A stretch of DNA of 64,000 nucleotides from Eikenella exigua (GTDB lineage: Bacteria; Pseudomonadota; Gammaproteobacteria; Burkholderiales; Neisseriaceae). Positions 18,481-27,733 of the stretch are shown here, piece after piece. The stretch is from positions 1,674,001-1,738,000 of the forward strand of contig NZ_CP038018.1 in NCBI RefSeq assembly GCF_008805035.1, given 5' to 3'. The notes beneath the pieces were generated by a model, which had not been told where the DNA came from, searched no databases, and saw nothing but the letters and a program-made list of their open reading frames with translations. The position numbers were made by a program, and so were the translations under genes. The first letter of the stretch is position 1. Every line of letters starts with the position of its first letter.

Positions 18481-18924
18481 ATGTATCAACGGATTTTCGT
18501 TCCGATAGACGACAGCAAAACCTCTCTCTACGCCCTGGAACAGACCTGCCGGCTGGCCAAGGCAACCGATGCCGTGTTGGTGGCCGTGCACGTGGTGGAT
18601 TTAACCGATCTCAAGCGCGAAGCCAGCCGCCTGCCTAATTCTGAAGAGCTGTATGCGGCCGAAATGCAGGTGGCCGACCATGCCGAAGCCGTGATGAAAC
18701 AGGCCGGCGTGAAATATGAAGTCTCCACCTTGGAAAACGACGGCATGCGTATTTCCGACGTGCTGATTAAAGAGGCCGTGCGCCAAGAGTGCGACCTCAT
18801 CGCCATGGGTACCCACGGCTTCTCCGGCCTGCTGCATCTGTTGATGGGCTCCGTGGCCGAAGGCGTGCTGCGCCAAGCCCCCATGCCCGTGCTGCTGTTC
18901 CGCCGTCCGGACAGTGAAGCCTAG
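18481..18924 (+). CDS. Universal stress protein, UspA family
   Basis: A 147-residue single-domain Usp. It starts MYQRIFVPIDDSKTSLYALE and ends with the nucleotide-binding motif region MGTHGFSGLLHLLMGSVAEGVL, which fits the G-2x-G-9x-G(S/T) pattern of ATP-binding Usp proteins. Such proteins help survival under stress and stasis; the exact trigger here is unknown. AAAGGAG precedes the ATG. Confidence 0.9.
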   Translation: MYQRIFVPIDDSKTSLYALEQTCRLAKATDAVLVAVHVVDLTDLKREASRLPNSEELYAAEMQVADHAEAVMKQAGVKYEVSTLENDGMRISDVLIKEAVRQECDLIAMGTHGFSGLLHLLMGSVAEGVLRQAPMPVLLFRRPDSEA

Positions 18925-18937
18925 CTTCAATATATTT

Positions 18938-18977
18938 TCAGGTAGCCTCCTGCCCACGCAGAAAGGCTACCTGAAAA
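18938..18977. terminator. Inverted DUS pair
   Basis: TTTTCAGGTAGCCT and AAAGGCTACCTGAAAA around a 14-base loop behind the Usp gene. Confidence 0.6.
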
Positions 18978-19023
18978 CGTCATCTAAATACTCCACAACC
19001 TTAACCCAAATGGAAAACGTCCT

Positions 19024-20193
19024 ATGGCAATCCCCGCTTACAACGAAGAGATGAAAAAATTCATCCACGGCCTGCTCAACCACCTGGTGCAGAGCAAAGG
19101 CTCCGACCTATTCATCACCGCCGGCTTTCCCCCGGCCATGAAGCTCGACGGCAAGCTCACCCCGATTACCGACAAACCGCTCACCGCCGACCACACCGCC
19201 CTCATCGCCCGCGCCCTGATGGACGACAAACAGGCCGAGGAATTCGACAACACCAAAGAATGCAACTTCGCCATCAGCTTGGCCGGCGTGTCCCGCTTCC
19301 GCATCAACGCCATGGTGCAGCGCGGCGCCGCCGCCCTCGTGTGCCGCGTGATCACCAGCCAGATTCCCAAGTTCGACAACATGAACCTGCCGCCGATTTT
19401 GAAACAGGTGGTGATGGAAAAACGCGGCCTCGTGATTTTCGTGGGCGGTACCGGCTCCGGCAAATCCACCTCCCTGGCCGCCATGATCGACTACCGCAAC
19501 GAAAACAGCCACGGCCACATCATCACCATCGAAGACCCGATCGAATTCGTACACCCGCACAAAAACTGCATCATCACCCAGCGCGAAGTGGGTGTGGACA
19601 CCGAAAACTGGTTTGCCGCCCTCAAAAACACCCTGCGCCAAGCCCCCGATGTCATCCTCATCGGCGAAATCCGCGACCGCGAAACCATGGACTACGCCCT
19701 GGCCTTCGCCGAAACCGGCCACCTCTGCATGGCCACCCTGCACGCCAACAACTCCAACCAGGCGCTCGACCGCATCATCAACTTCTTCCCCGAAGAGCGC
19801 CGCACCCAGCTTTTGAACGACCTCTCGCTCAACCTCAAAGGCTTCATTTCCCAGCGCCTCGTGCCCAAGCCCGACGGCAAAGGCCGCGTGGCCGCCGTGG
19901 AAGTACTGCTCAACTCCCCGCTAATTTCCGAGCTGATTTTGAACGGCGACATCCACGGCGTGAAAGAAATCATGGCCCGCTCCCGCGATTTGGGCATGCA
20001 AACCTTCGACCAATCCCTGTTCGACCTCTACGAAGCCGGCCACATCGCCTATGAAGATGCCCTGAAAAACGCCGACTCGGTGAACGATTTGCGCCTCAAT
20101 ATCCAGCTCAACAGCAAACGCGGCCGCGACAACGACAAATCCGGCATCGACAGCCTCTCCATCGTCGGCATGGACGAAGCCGGCGAAGCCTAA
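19024..20193 (+). CDS. pilU: Type IV pilus retraction ATPase PilU
   Basis: A 389-residue secretion ATPase of the PilT/PilU group. The N-terminal domain (SKGSDLFITAGFPPAMKLDG) is followed by Walker A GGTGSGKST at about 141-149, an acidic Asp box (IITIEDPIEF), Walker B (VILIGEIRDRETM) and a His box (GHLCMATLHANN). The length and the C-terminal extension after residue 345 (rich in Asn, Arg and Asp) point to PilU rather than PilT. PilU aids PilT in powering pilus retraction, needed for twitching and natural transformation, which fits the DUS-rich genome. pilT is not adjacent here. Confidence 0.88.
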   Translation: MAIPAYNEEMKKFIHGLLNHLVQSKGSDLFITAGFPPAMKLDGKLTPITDKPLTADHTALIARALMDDKQAEEFDNTKECNFAISLAGVSRFRINAMVQRGAAALVCRVITSQIPKFDNMNLPPILKQVVMEKRGLVIFVGGTGSGKSTSLAAMIDYRNENSHGHIITIEDPIEFVHPHKNCIITQREVGVDTENWFAALKNTLRQAPDVILIGEIRDRETMDYALAFAETGHLCMATLHANNSNQALDRIINFFPEERRTQLLNDLSLNLKGFISQRLVPKPDGKGRVAAVEVLLNSPLISELILNGDIHGVKEIMARSRDLGMQTFDQSLFDLYEAGHIAYEDALKNADSVNDLRLNIQLNSKRGRDNDKSGIDSLSIVGMDEAGEA

Positions 20194-20286
20194 GGCGGAA
20201 AAGGCTACTTGAAAACAGCAGTTCGAATGCTTGTACCAAACACGTAATCCACAACGAAGTTAAAGTAAATAACCCGGCTGCATAGG

Positions 20287-20319
20287 AAAAGGCTACCTGA
20301 GATTTTCAGGTAGCCTTTT
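20287..20319. terminator. Inverted DUS pair
   Basis: AAAAGGCTACCTGA and TTTTCAGGTAGCCTTTT around a very short loop, between pilU and the convergent hemA fragment. Confidence 0.7.
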
Positions 20320-20352
20320 CCTGCTCAACAACCAAGCTTTCAAGAAAGTGCT

Positions 20353-20654
20353 TTATCTAGAATTTAGTTCATACACCTGTACCAAGGCTTCGGTTTGGTA
20401 GAGATAGAGGTAGGGCTCCAGCGTGCTCTGGAAATCTTGCGGTAGTCGGCCAGCCAGCGCACAATATCGTCCGGCTCGCCCACGCAATAGAGTTCGGTGC
20501 GGTTACAGGTGGACAAAATCACGGCTTCTTCAGCCGTGCGGCTACCCACCAGCTCACGCAATGTTTCAGGCAGCGCGGCGGCAGCAAAAGCCAACCACTC
20601 ACGTATGCTCAACGGAGCGGTTTGGTGGTTCAAGCCGATGGCGGTAAGCTGCAT
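20353..20654 (-). pseudogene. hemA: Truncated, frameshifted hemA fragment (glutamyl-tRNA reductase N-terminus)
   Basis: The first 70 or so residues match HemA: MQLTAIGLNHQTAPLSIRE, then VILSTCNRTELYCVGEPDD with the active-site Cys. After WLADY the frame slips; the matching continuation (EPYLYLYQTEALVQVY) is found in another frame and soon ends at a stop. The remaining three quarters of the enzyme (NADPH-binding and dimerisation domains) are absent. HemA makes glutamate-1-semialdehyde for haem in the C5 pathway. An intact copy is expected elsewhere, so this looks like a leftover of a duplication or rearrangement. Confidence 0.8.
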
Positions 20655-20781
20655 GGCGGATTATCCCAAAAACCGAAACTGCGCTATTATAGCCAAACCG
20701 CACTGGATGGTGAATAAAATTTTTTAATAACTTCAAGATAGTAGTGTTTGTCAGTTAGCAATTTTCAAAAAGGAGAAACAG

Positions 20782-21414
20782 ATGGATTTGCACAATATCC
20801 GCGAAGACTACAGCAAACAGGAGCTTTCCAAGGCCGATTGCGCCAATACGCCGCTGCCGCAGTTTGAAAAATGGCTGAACGAGGCCATCCATTCTGCCGC
20901 TAAAGAGCCCACCGCCATGAGCGTGGCCACGGTGGACGAAGTCGGCCGGCCCAACAGCCGTATCCTGTTGTTGAAAGAGGTAAACGACCGGGGCTTTGTG
21001 TTTTTCTCCAACTATCAAAGCCGCAAAGGCCGCGCGCTGGCGGCGCATCCGTTTGCCGCGCTCACCTTTTTCTGGCCGGAGCTGGAGCGGCAGGTGCGTG
21101 CCGAAGGGCGGGTGGAAAAACTGGACGCTAAATCTTCAGATGAATACTTCGCCAGCCGCCCCTACACCAGCCGCTTGGGCGCGTGGGCCAGCGAGCAGAG
21201 CAGCGTGATTGCTGGTAAAAGTATCATCGTGGCACGCGCAGCGGCTGAAGCTGTGAAACACCCCCTGCACGTACCGCGTCCGCCGCACTGGGGCGGTTAT
21301 CTGCTGATTCCCGACCGGATGGAATTCTGGCAAGGTCGTCCCAGCCGCCTACACGACCGCATTCAATATCGGCTGGAGGGTGATAAGTGGATTAAAGAGA
21401 GGCTTGCGCCTTAG
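20782..21414 (+). CDS. pdxH: Pyridoxamine/pyridoxine 5'-phosphate oxidase
   Basis: A 210-residue FMN enzyme that oxidises pyridoxine or pyridoxamine 5'-phosphate to pyridoxal 5'-phosphate, the active form of vitamin B6. Family motifs are MSVATVDEVGRPNSRILLLK near 46-65, FFSNYQSRKGRALAAHPF near 75-92, and the C-terminal PPHWGGYLLIPDRMEFWQG followed by RLHDRIQY. AAGGAG lies well placed before the ATG. It stands alone. Confidence 0.95.
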   Translation: MDLHNIREDYSKQELSKADCANTPLPQFEKWLNEAIHSAAKEPTAMSVATVDEVGRPNSRILLLKEVNDRGFVFFSNYQSRKGRALAAHPFAALTFFWPELERQVRAEGRVEKLDAKSSDEYFASRPYTSRLGAWASEQSSVIAGKSIIVARAAAEAVKHPLHVPRPPHWGGYLLIPDRMEFWQGRPSRLHDRIQYRLEGDKWIKERLAP

Positions 21415-21648
21415 TTTGGCTGTATAAATAAAGGCTACCTGAAAATGGGTTCACACTTTTCAGGTAACCTTATATTCTGAACTTCCGCATAAAATTCCTG
21501 CGTACGCACTTAATGCAAAATATCAGCATAGCTGGCTTCGTTGATGAGAAAGACGGTGTGACAAGTACGTGCATTCGATTTCGTGCATAGTAACATCGTT
21601 ATCAACAAAGAAGTTGATTTTTCAGATAGCCTGAAACAAAGCTAAAGC

Positions 21649-24600
21649 TTAGTTACCTAACCTCTCCCACTCCTTCAACAACCTTTTCACCGACACTGGA
21701 TACGGTGTCTTCAATTCCTGCGCGAACAGCGACACTCTCAATTCTTCAATCATCCATTTAAACATGGCGAGGTCGTCTGAAACGGGTTGTCCTTGTTTTA
21801 CCAAACCGTCGGTTTTTTCCTGCCACATTTGTTCCAATTCCTGTATGTCGGCTTCGCGGGATGCGTCGCGGTCGGGGTTGCCGCTGTATTTTTCGAGGCG
21901 CAGGGTCATGGCTTTGAGGTAGATAGGGAGGCGCGGCCATTGTACCCACGGGGTACGGGTGGCGAAGCCGGCGGCGAGCAGGGTTTGCAGGCGTTGGCGC
22001 AGGAGGTGGGTGAGCGGGTGTTTGCCGAGTTTGCCGTTCAGTTCGGCGTAGGCAGCGGCGGTTTCCTGCAGGTAGCGGCTGAGGGCTTCTTTGACGGCAG
22101 GTAGGCGGCTGCGGGCGCGTTTGATTTGTTCTTTAAAGGCTTTTTCGTTGCGCGGCAGCTCGTCTTCGCCGATAAAGGCGCGGTCGCAGACGGCTTGGGT
22201 GAGGTCGTCGCGCAGGGTGTCGGCGTTGATGTGTTTGAGCAGCATGGCGGCTTGGGTGAAGCCTTGGATGCCTTTGTTCAGGTCTTTAACTTGTTCTTTT
22301 AGTTGTAGTTTCATGAGTTCGATCACGCCTAACCTGTGGGCTTGTTCGGCGGCGGCGGACGTGTCGAACAGGCGCAGGGCGATGCGGCCGTCTTTTTCTT
22401 TTTGCAGGCCGAGGTAGCCGGTGAGCTGTTGTTTGCCGCGGGCGAATTTGATGGATTCGGGCAGGGTGCCGATGTCCCATGTGGTGACGTTGTCGCGCTC
22501 GAATTCTTGGGTGTTGTCGCGGAAGGTGGTGGCGGCAGCTTTGCCAAGTTGTTGTTGGATTTGGATTAAATCGCGCCCCATGGCTAATTCTTGCCCGCCG
22601 TCGTCGATGATGCGGAGGTTGAAATAGCAGTGTTCGGGCAGTCTGAACGCGGCCCTTTCGTCTTGGTTGATTTGCTCGAGTATGCGGATGTCGCCTGCGG
22701 TTTTGGCGATGGCTTGGGCGAGTTGGGGCAGGATGGGGGCGTTGCGGTCGGGGTTTTGGTTTAAAAATTGGGTGATGAATTCGGGCACGGGCACGCAGAT
22801 GCGGCGGATTTGCTTGGGCAGCGCTTTGATTTGCAACTGGATTTTTTCGCGTATCATGCCGGGCACGAGCCATTCGAGGGCGGCGGGGCTGATGCGGTTG
22901 AGGACGGTGAGCGGCAGGGTGAGGGTAACGCCGTCGAGCGGGTGGTGCGGCTCGAAGCGGTAGCTGAGTTTGAATTTGCCGTCTGCGGTTTGCCAGAATT
23001 TGGGGAACTGCTCTTCGGTAATGTGTGCGGCGGCGTGTTGCATCAAATCGTCGCGACTGAGGAACAGCAGGCGCGGATTGTCGCGCTCGGCAGTTTTGAG
23101 CCAGGCTTGGAAGGTGCGGATGTCGGCGAGGGGGAGGGGTTTCAGACGGCCTTTTTGGGGTGCAGGCTGCTTTTTGGGTTTGGGGTCGGCTGAAACTGAA
23201 ACATTTTGTAGGGTGTGTGAACTCGGTTCACGCACGCGGTTATTTGTATCTTTGGAATCCGCGTGCGTGGCTTGCGCCACACACCCTACGTTGTGCTTTT
23301 TAGATTTTAGGACATCTGCTGCATCCGCTCGTGCCAACAAAATGAGTTCGTCGGCAGTCTCAGCATCGGGATAGTGCACCAAGCCTGCTTCGTCAAATTG
23401 CGCCATTACGCCGCTTTGTAATGCCGCCCATTCTTCGGCGGAACCGATGGACGGGTCGCATTGCTGCTCGGCAATCAAGGCAACGATTTTGCCGTGCCAT
23501 TGTTTGCTGTCGATAGTTACACGGTCACCCAGCAGTATTGGTTGACCGTCGGCGTAGCATAGGGAGTTTTCAGGTAGCCTTTGAGCTTTGGGGTCGTCTG
23601 AAATCGTTGAAGCTGCGGCACTCTGTTCCCTCTCCTGTGGGAGAGGGATTGCTGAGATTGCAGAAAAGTTGGTTTGTGCGGCAACTGTTTTGCCCTCTCC
23701 CCGACCCTCCCCCACGGGGGAGGGGGTAGTTTGCTGGGCGGCGTAGGTTGGATTGTCAAACCTAATGGTTTGTGCAGTTTCAGCGGGTGTTGAGTCTGCA
23801 ACCTGACCTACGGTGTTACCGTGATTTTCATTTTGGCGAAACTTGCAATGCTCGTTTTCAGACGACCTCTCGGCTTTGTCAGATTCAATAATCCGTACGG
23901 AGTCTTCGCTTCCCCAAACGCTGCCTTGCGCGTCTTTCCAAGCCATGTCGGGCAGCCGTTCGTGATAAAACGCAAACAGCGCTTCGTCATCGACCAGCAC
24001 GTCTTGCTTGCGCGATTTGTGTTCGAGTTCGGTAATTTCCTTAATCAGCTTTTTGTTGTGGACAAAAAAGTCCGCTTTCAAATCGCATTCCTGTGCCACC
24101 AGCGCGCTGCGGATAAAGATTTCGCGTGCTTCTTCGGGGGCAATTCTGCCATAGGACACGGGGCGGCGCGGCAAGACGGTCAGGCCGTAGAGCGTTACCC
24201 GTTCGCTGGCGATGACTTCACCGCGTTTTTGTTCCCAGTGCGGCTCGAAATAGTGGTAGCGGACGAGGTGCGGCGCTTCCTGCTCGATCCATTCGGGCTG
24301 GATGGCGGCCACATCGCGGGCATAAAGTTTCGTTGTTTCAACGAGTTCTGCCGCCATCACCCATTTGGGTTTGGCTTTGAACAGGGCGGAGGCGGGGAAA
24401 AGGTGGAAGCGGCTGCCGCGCGCGCCGGTGTAGTCGTTGCCGTCGGGCGATTTCATGCCGACGTTGGCGATGAGGCCGGTGAGCAGGGCGCGGTGGATTT
24501 GTTCGTAGCCCGCTTCTTTGGCAGCGCGGATTTGGGCGCGGTGTTGTTTCTTATCCAGTTGTTTTTGTTTGAGTTTGGCGGATAGGTCTTGGTCGCCCGC

Positions 24601-26439
24601 ATTTTCAGACGACGTGAGCTGCCTGACTTCGGGAGGCCGTCTGAAAGCCGCTTCCTTGGTGGTCAAACCCATTTCAATCGCGGTTTGGGCAAGCTGGTGG
24701 TGCAGCTCGCGCCACTCTCGCATCCGCAGGTGCGACAGGAAATATTGGCGGCACCACTGCACCAGCTGCTTGTTGGACAAACCTTTGTCGCGCTCGCGCT
24801 GGAAGCTGTCCCAAATGTTCAGATAGGCAAGGAAATCAGACTGCTTGTCGGTAAAACGCTCGTGCGCCTTGGCGGCGGCATCGCGCGCTCCCAGCGGCCG
24901 CTCGCGCGGGTCTTGAGTCGACAGCGCGGACGCAATCACCAATATTTCCGCCATGCAGTCGTGCTTCTTTGCCGCCAACAAAATGCGCGCGATTTTCGGG
25001 TCGATGGGCAGGCGCGCCATTTGTTCGCCGAGTTTGGTCAGTCCGTTATGTTCATTAACCGCCCCCAATTCCAACAACACCTGAAACCCATCATTGATAT
25101 ACCGCGAATCGGGCATTTCTAAAAATGGGAATGCTGCCACGTCGCCGAGTCTCAATGCCGCCATGCGCAGGATGACGGCGGCTAGGTTGCTGCGGACGAT
25201 TTCGGGGTCGGTGAATTCGGTGCGGCTATTGAAATCTTCTTCTGAAAACAGTCGGATACACACGCCTGCAGAGACGCGTCCGCAGCGACCGGAGCGTTGG
25301 CGTGCGGCGGCTTGGGAGATTTTCTCTACATGAAGCTGTTCCACTTTCGCCCGTGCGGAATAGCGTTTGACGCGCGCGAGGCCGGTGTCGATGACGTATT
25401 TGATGCCCGGCACGGTGAGCGAGGTTTCGGCGACGTTGGTCGCCAGCACAATGCGGCGTTTCGCGCCTGAGGGGTGGAAGATTTTGTGCTGTTCGGCGTG
25501 CGACAGGCGCGCGAACAGGGGCAGGATTTCGTCGTTGCGGCGCAGTGTGGATTTGCGCAGGGCTTCGGCGGCTTCGCGGATTTCGCGTTCGCCCGGCAGG
25601 AACACCAAAATATCGCCTTCGCCGTGTCGCGCCAATTCGTCCGCCGCATCGACAATCGCATCCGTCAGCTCCACTTCTGCGTCGTCTTCGTCTTTGCTGG
25701 TCAGCGGGCGGTAGAGGATTTCGACGGGATAGGTGCGTCCGCTCACTTCCAGCACGGGCGCGCCGTTGAAGTGTTGGGAAAAGCGTTCTGCGTCTATGGT
25801 TGCCGAGGTGATGATGACTTTCAAGTCGGGGCGGCGCGGCAGCAGCTGTTTCAGGTAGCCTAAGAGGAAGTCGATGTTCAGGCTGCGTTCGTGCGCTTCG
25901 TCGATGATAATCGTGTCGTAGGCGGAGAGATAACGGTCGGTCTGGGTTTCTGCCAGCAGGATGCCGTCGGTCATCAGCTTGACGCAGGCATCGCGCGAGG
26001 TGTGGTCGGTAAAACGCACTTTATAGCCGACCGCGCTGCCGATTTCTGATTTCAATTCTTCGGCAATCCGCTCTGCCACCGAACGCGCGGCCAAACGGCG
26101 CGGCTGGGTATGCCCGATTAGCCCCGCCGCCCCGCGTCCGAGTTCCAAACAAATCTTGGGCAACTGCGTGGTTTTGCCCGAGCCGGTTTCGCCGCAGATA
26201 ATCGTTACCTGATTCTCGGCAATGGCTTTTTTGATTTCTTCGAGTTTTTCGTGAACGGGCAGAGTGCTGTCGAACTCGGGTTTGGGCAGTTTGGACAGGC
26301 GTTGCAGATAGAGGTCGTGCGATTTTCGGTATTTTTCTTCGACTTTGGACAAGCCGCCGTATTTGTTGGGATTTTTGAAGGCGGATTGCAGAAAGTGACG
26401 GTCTTTGGAGAGGATCTGGGAGAAATCTTGCTGCGGCAT
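21649..26439 (-). CDS. hrpA: ATP-dependent RNA helicase HrpA, unusually long
   Basis: A 1596-residue DEAH-box helicase, about 300 longer than E. coli HrpA. Walker A GETGSGKTT is at 83-91, DEAH at 180-183, SAT in VIITSATIDAERF, and QRSGRCGRVSAGVC in motif VI. A C-terminal HrpA-specific domain follows. HrpA acts on mRNA and on stalled ribosomes. The extra length is a low-complexity segment at about residues 870-1130 whose DNA consists of intergenic-type inverted repeats (23208-23289, 23625-23645, 23705-23724) read in frame. The gene carries perfect AGGTCGTCTGAA (21770, 23857) and AGGCCGTCTGAA (23141, 24634) sites beside Eikenella DUS (23569, 25850), so import from a Neisseria of the mucosa/sicca type is likely. 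Confidence 0.92.
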   Translation of the reverse strand: MPQQDFSQILSKDRHFLQSAFKNPNKYGGLSKVEEKYRKSHDLYLQRLSKLPKPEFDSTLPVHEKLEEIKKAIAENQVTIICGETGSGKTTQLPKICLELGRGAAGLIGHTQPRRLAARSVAERIAEELKSEIGSAVGYKVRFTDHTSRDACVKLMTDGILLAETQTDRYLSAYDTIIIDEAHERSLNIDFLLGYLKQLLPRRPDLKVIITSATIDAERFSQHFNGAPVLEVSGRTYPVEILYRPLTSKDEDDAEVELTDAIVDAADELARHGEGDILVFLPGEREIREAAEALRKSTLRRNDEILPLFARLSHAEQHKIFHPSGAKRRIVLATNVAETSLTVPGIKYVIDTGLARVKRYSARAKVEQLHVEKISQAAARQRSGRCGRVSAGVCIRLFSEEDFNSRTEFTDPEIVRSNLAAVILRMAALRLGDVAAFPFLEMPDSRYINDGFQVLLELGAVNEHNGLTKLGEQMARLPIDPKIARILLAAKKHDCMAEILVIASALSTQDPRERPLGARDAAAKAHERFTDKQSDFLAYLNIWDSFQRERDKGLSNKQLVQWCRQYFLSHLRMREWRELHHQLAQTAIEMGLTTKEAAFRRPPEVRQLTSSENAGDQDLSAKLKQKQLDKKQHRAQIRAAKEAGYEQIHRALLTGLIANVGMKSPDGNDYTGARGSRFHLFPASALFKAKPKWVMAAELVETTKLYARDVAAIQPEWIEQEAPHLVRYHYFEPHWEQKRGEVIASERVTLYGLTVLPRRPVSYGRIAPEEAREIFIRSALVAQECDLKADFFVHNKKLIKEITELEHKSRKQDVLVDDEALFAFYHERLPDMAWKDAQGSVWGSEDSVRIIESDKAERSSENEHCKFRQNENHGNTVGQVADSTPAETAQTIRFDNPTYAAQQTTPSPVGEGRGEGKTVAAQTNFSAISAIPLPQEREQSAAASTISDDPKAQRLPENSLCYADGQPILLGDRVTIDSKQWHGKIVALIAEQQCDPSIGSAEEWAALQSGVMAQFDEAGLVHYPDAETADELILLARADAADVLKSKKHNVGCVAQATHADSKDTNNRVREPSSHTLQNVSVSADPKPKKQPAPQKGRLKPLPLADIRTFQAWLKTAERDNPRLLFLSRDDLMQHAAAHITEEQFPKFWQTADGKFKLSYRFEPHHPLDGVTLTLPLTVLNRISPAALEWLVPGMIREKIQLQIKALPKQIRRICVPVPEFITQFLNQNPDRNAPILPQLAQAIAKTAGDIRILEQINQDERAAFRLPEHCYFNLRIIDDGGQELAMGRDLIQIQQQLGKAAATTFRDNTQEFERDNVTTWDIGTLPESIKFARGKQQLTGYLGLQKEKDGRIALRLFDTSAAAEQAHRLGVIELMKLQLKEQVKDLNKGIQGFTQAAMLLKHINADTLRDDLTQAVCDRAFIGEDELPRNEKAFKEQIKRARSRLPAVKEALSRYLQETAAAYAELNGKLGKHPLTHLLRQRLQTLLAAGFATRTPWVQWPRLPIYLKAMTLRLEKYSGNPDRDASREADIQELEQMWQEKTDGLVKQGQPVSDDLAMFKWMIEELRVSLFAQELKTPYPVSVKRLLKEWERLGN
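23208..23289. repeat. 82-bp inverted repeat inside hrpA
   Basis: GTAGGGTGTGTG at the left pairs with CACACACCCTAC at the right, and inside it CACGCACGCGG pairs with CCGCGTGCGTG. This is the style of an intergenic mobile-type repeat, yet it is translated within hrpA. Confidence 0.7.
23705..23724. repeat. Perfect GC-rich palindrome inside hrpA
   Basis: CCCTCCCCC and GGGGGAGGG flank AC. A weaker relative (CCCTCTCC/GGGAGAGGG) lies at 23628-23646. They are read as Ser-Pro-Val-Gly-Glu-Gly and similar residues. Confidence 0.65.
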
Positions 26440-26521
26440 TTGGCTGGAGAAAGTTGAGAGAAAACAAAAGAAGTAATTATAGCAAAAAGTGCTTGGCTAT
26501 TTGGCGGAAGGCTATGGCAAG

Positions 26522-26551
26522 AAAGGCTACCTGAAATTTTCAGGTAGCCTC
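26522..26551. terminator. Inverted DUS pair
   Basis: AAAGGCTACCTGAAA and TTTTCAGGTAGCCT form a tight hairpin between hrpA and htrB; it can end htrB on the minus strand. Confidence 0.65.
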
Positions 26552-26596
26552 TAATCTATTTATTCTAATAGATATTTTCTCAACTAAAGGCGTGAT

Positions 26597-27469
26597 TTAC
26601 TCCTGAGGCGGCAGCGGGGCACCGGCAGGATGTTTGTAGCGGTTGTAGGCGAAGAGATATTGCTCAGGGAAGCGGCGCACCCAGTTTTCCACGTTGCGGT
26701 TGATGATTTCGGCGTCGTGGGCTTTGTCGCCGTTGAAGCTGCCTTCCACGGGCTCGATGCGCAGGACGAAGCCGCGGCTTTCAGGTAACCTGATGCCGGC
26801 GAAAAACAGGGGGCGCACGTTTTTTACTTGGGCGAGGCGGCCGGCCAGGGTCATGGTGTAGGCGGGGCGGCCGAAGAAGGGCGCCCATACGCCGTCGCCG
26901 TGTTCGTCGGGCACGTGGTCGGGCAGGACGATGGTGGCTTCGCCTTGGCGCAGGGCTTGGATGATTTGCTTCACGCCGTGTAGGTTGGTGGGGGCGGTGC
27001 GGCCTTTGTCGCGCACGCGGCCGGCTTGCATGATGTCGTCGAGGATTTTGATTTTCGGCGGCTTATACATGGCGGTGAGCGGGAAGGGCAGGCGGTGGCT
27101 GATGTAGCGGCCGGCGAGGTCGTAGTTGCCGATGTGGGGGGTGATGAGCAGCAGGCCTTCGCCGGCATCGAGCGCGGCCTGGATGTGTTCCCAGCCGTGG
27201 GTTTCCGCGAAGAGGGCGGCCACCTGCTCGGGGCTGCGGAAAAAGGCCAGCGGCAGCTCGAGCGCGCCTTTGGCGGTTTCGCGGAACACGGCGTGGACGT
27301 GGGCGGCATCGTTGGGCAGGCCAGCGGTATGCAGGTGGTTGCGGATACGTTCGCGGTCGGCGCGGGCGAAACAATAAAGCAGGCCGCCGGCGCAGTTGGC
27401 AATGAAGTGCAGCACGGAAAGCGGCAGTGCGGCCAGGGTGTGGAATAGGAGGAAGACGAGGGTGCGCAT
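26597..27469 (-). CDS. htrB: Lipid A acyltransferase, HtrB/LpxL2 type
   Basis: A 290-residue inner membrane acyltransferase of the LpxL/LpxM family, closest in sequence to neisserial HtrB (LpxL2). The catalytic HX4D motif is H112 to D117 in TPHIGNYDLAGRYISHRLPF. LTAMYKPPKIK, GVKQIIQALRQGEATIVLPD and the final RRFPEQYLFAYNRYK are hallmarks. It adds a secondary acyl chain to lipid A. The frame could be extended to 27583, but that part encodes DUS and no ribosome site supports it; MRTLVFLLFH starts a clear membrane anchor. Confidence 0.88.
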   Translation of the reverse strand: MRTLVFLLFHTLAALPLSVLHFIANCAGGLLYCFARADRERIRNHLHTAGLPNDAAHVHAVFRETAKGALELPLAFFRSPEQVAALFAETHGWEHIQAALDAGEGLLLITPHIGNYDLAGRYISHRLPFPLTAMYKPPKIKILDDIMQAGRVRDKGRTAPTNLHGVKQIIQALRQGEATIVLPDHVPDEHGDGVWAPFFGRPAYTMTLAGRLAQVKNVRPLFFAGIRLPESRGFVLRIEPVEGSFNGDKAHDAEIINRNVENWVRRFPEQYLFAYNRYKHPAGAPLPPQE

Positions 27470-27733
27470 GCAGATGGCTTGAAGATGGGTTAAGTAGTAT
27501 TGTAATGGAAAAGGGAACGGACAAGCTAATAGCGGGGAGGCTACCTGAAAAATAAAACAGTTTTTCATTGCGTGGAAGCTCATGCTTTTAGGTAGTCTTT
27601 TTACTCCACTTGCCTGTCGTGCGATGCAGGTTTAAACTCAAGCCGTTTATTCGCGCCGATGCGTTTGCCAAATGGTATCGGCTCTTGCTTCGGCTACATT
27701 TTCAGGTAGCCCATCATTCCCAAAGGAGACCCC

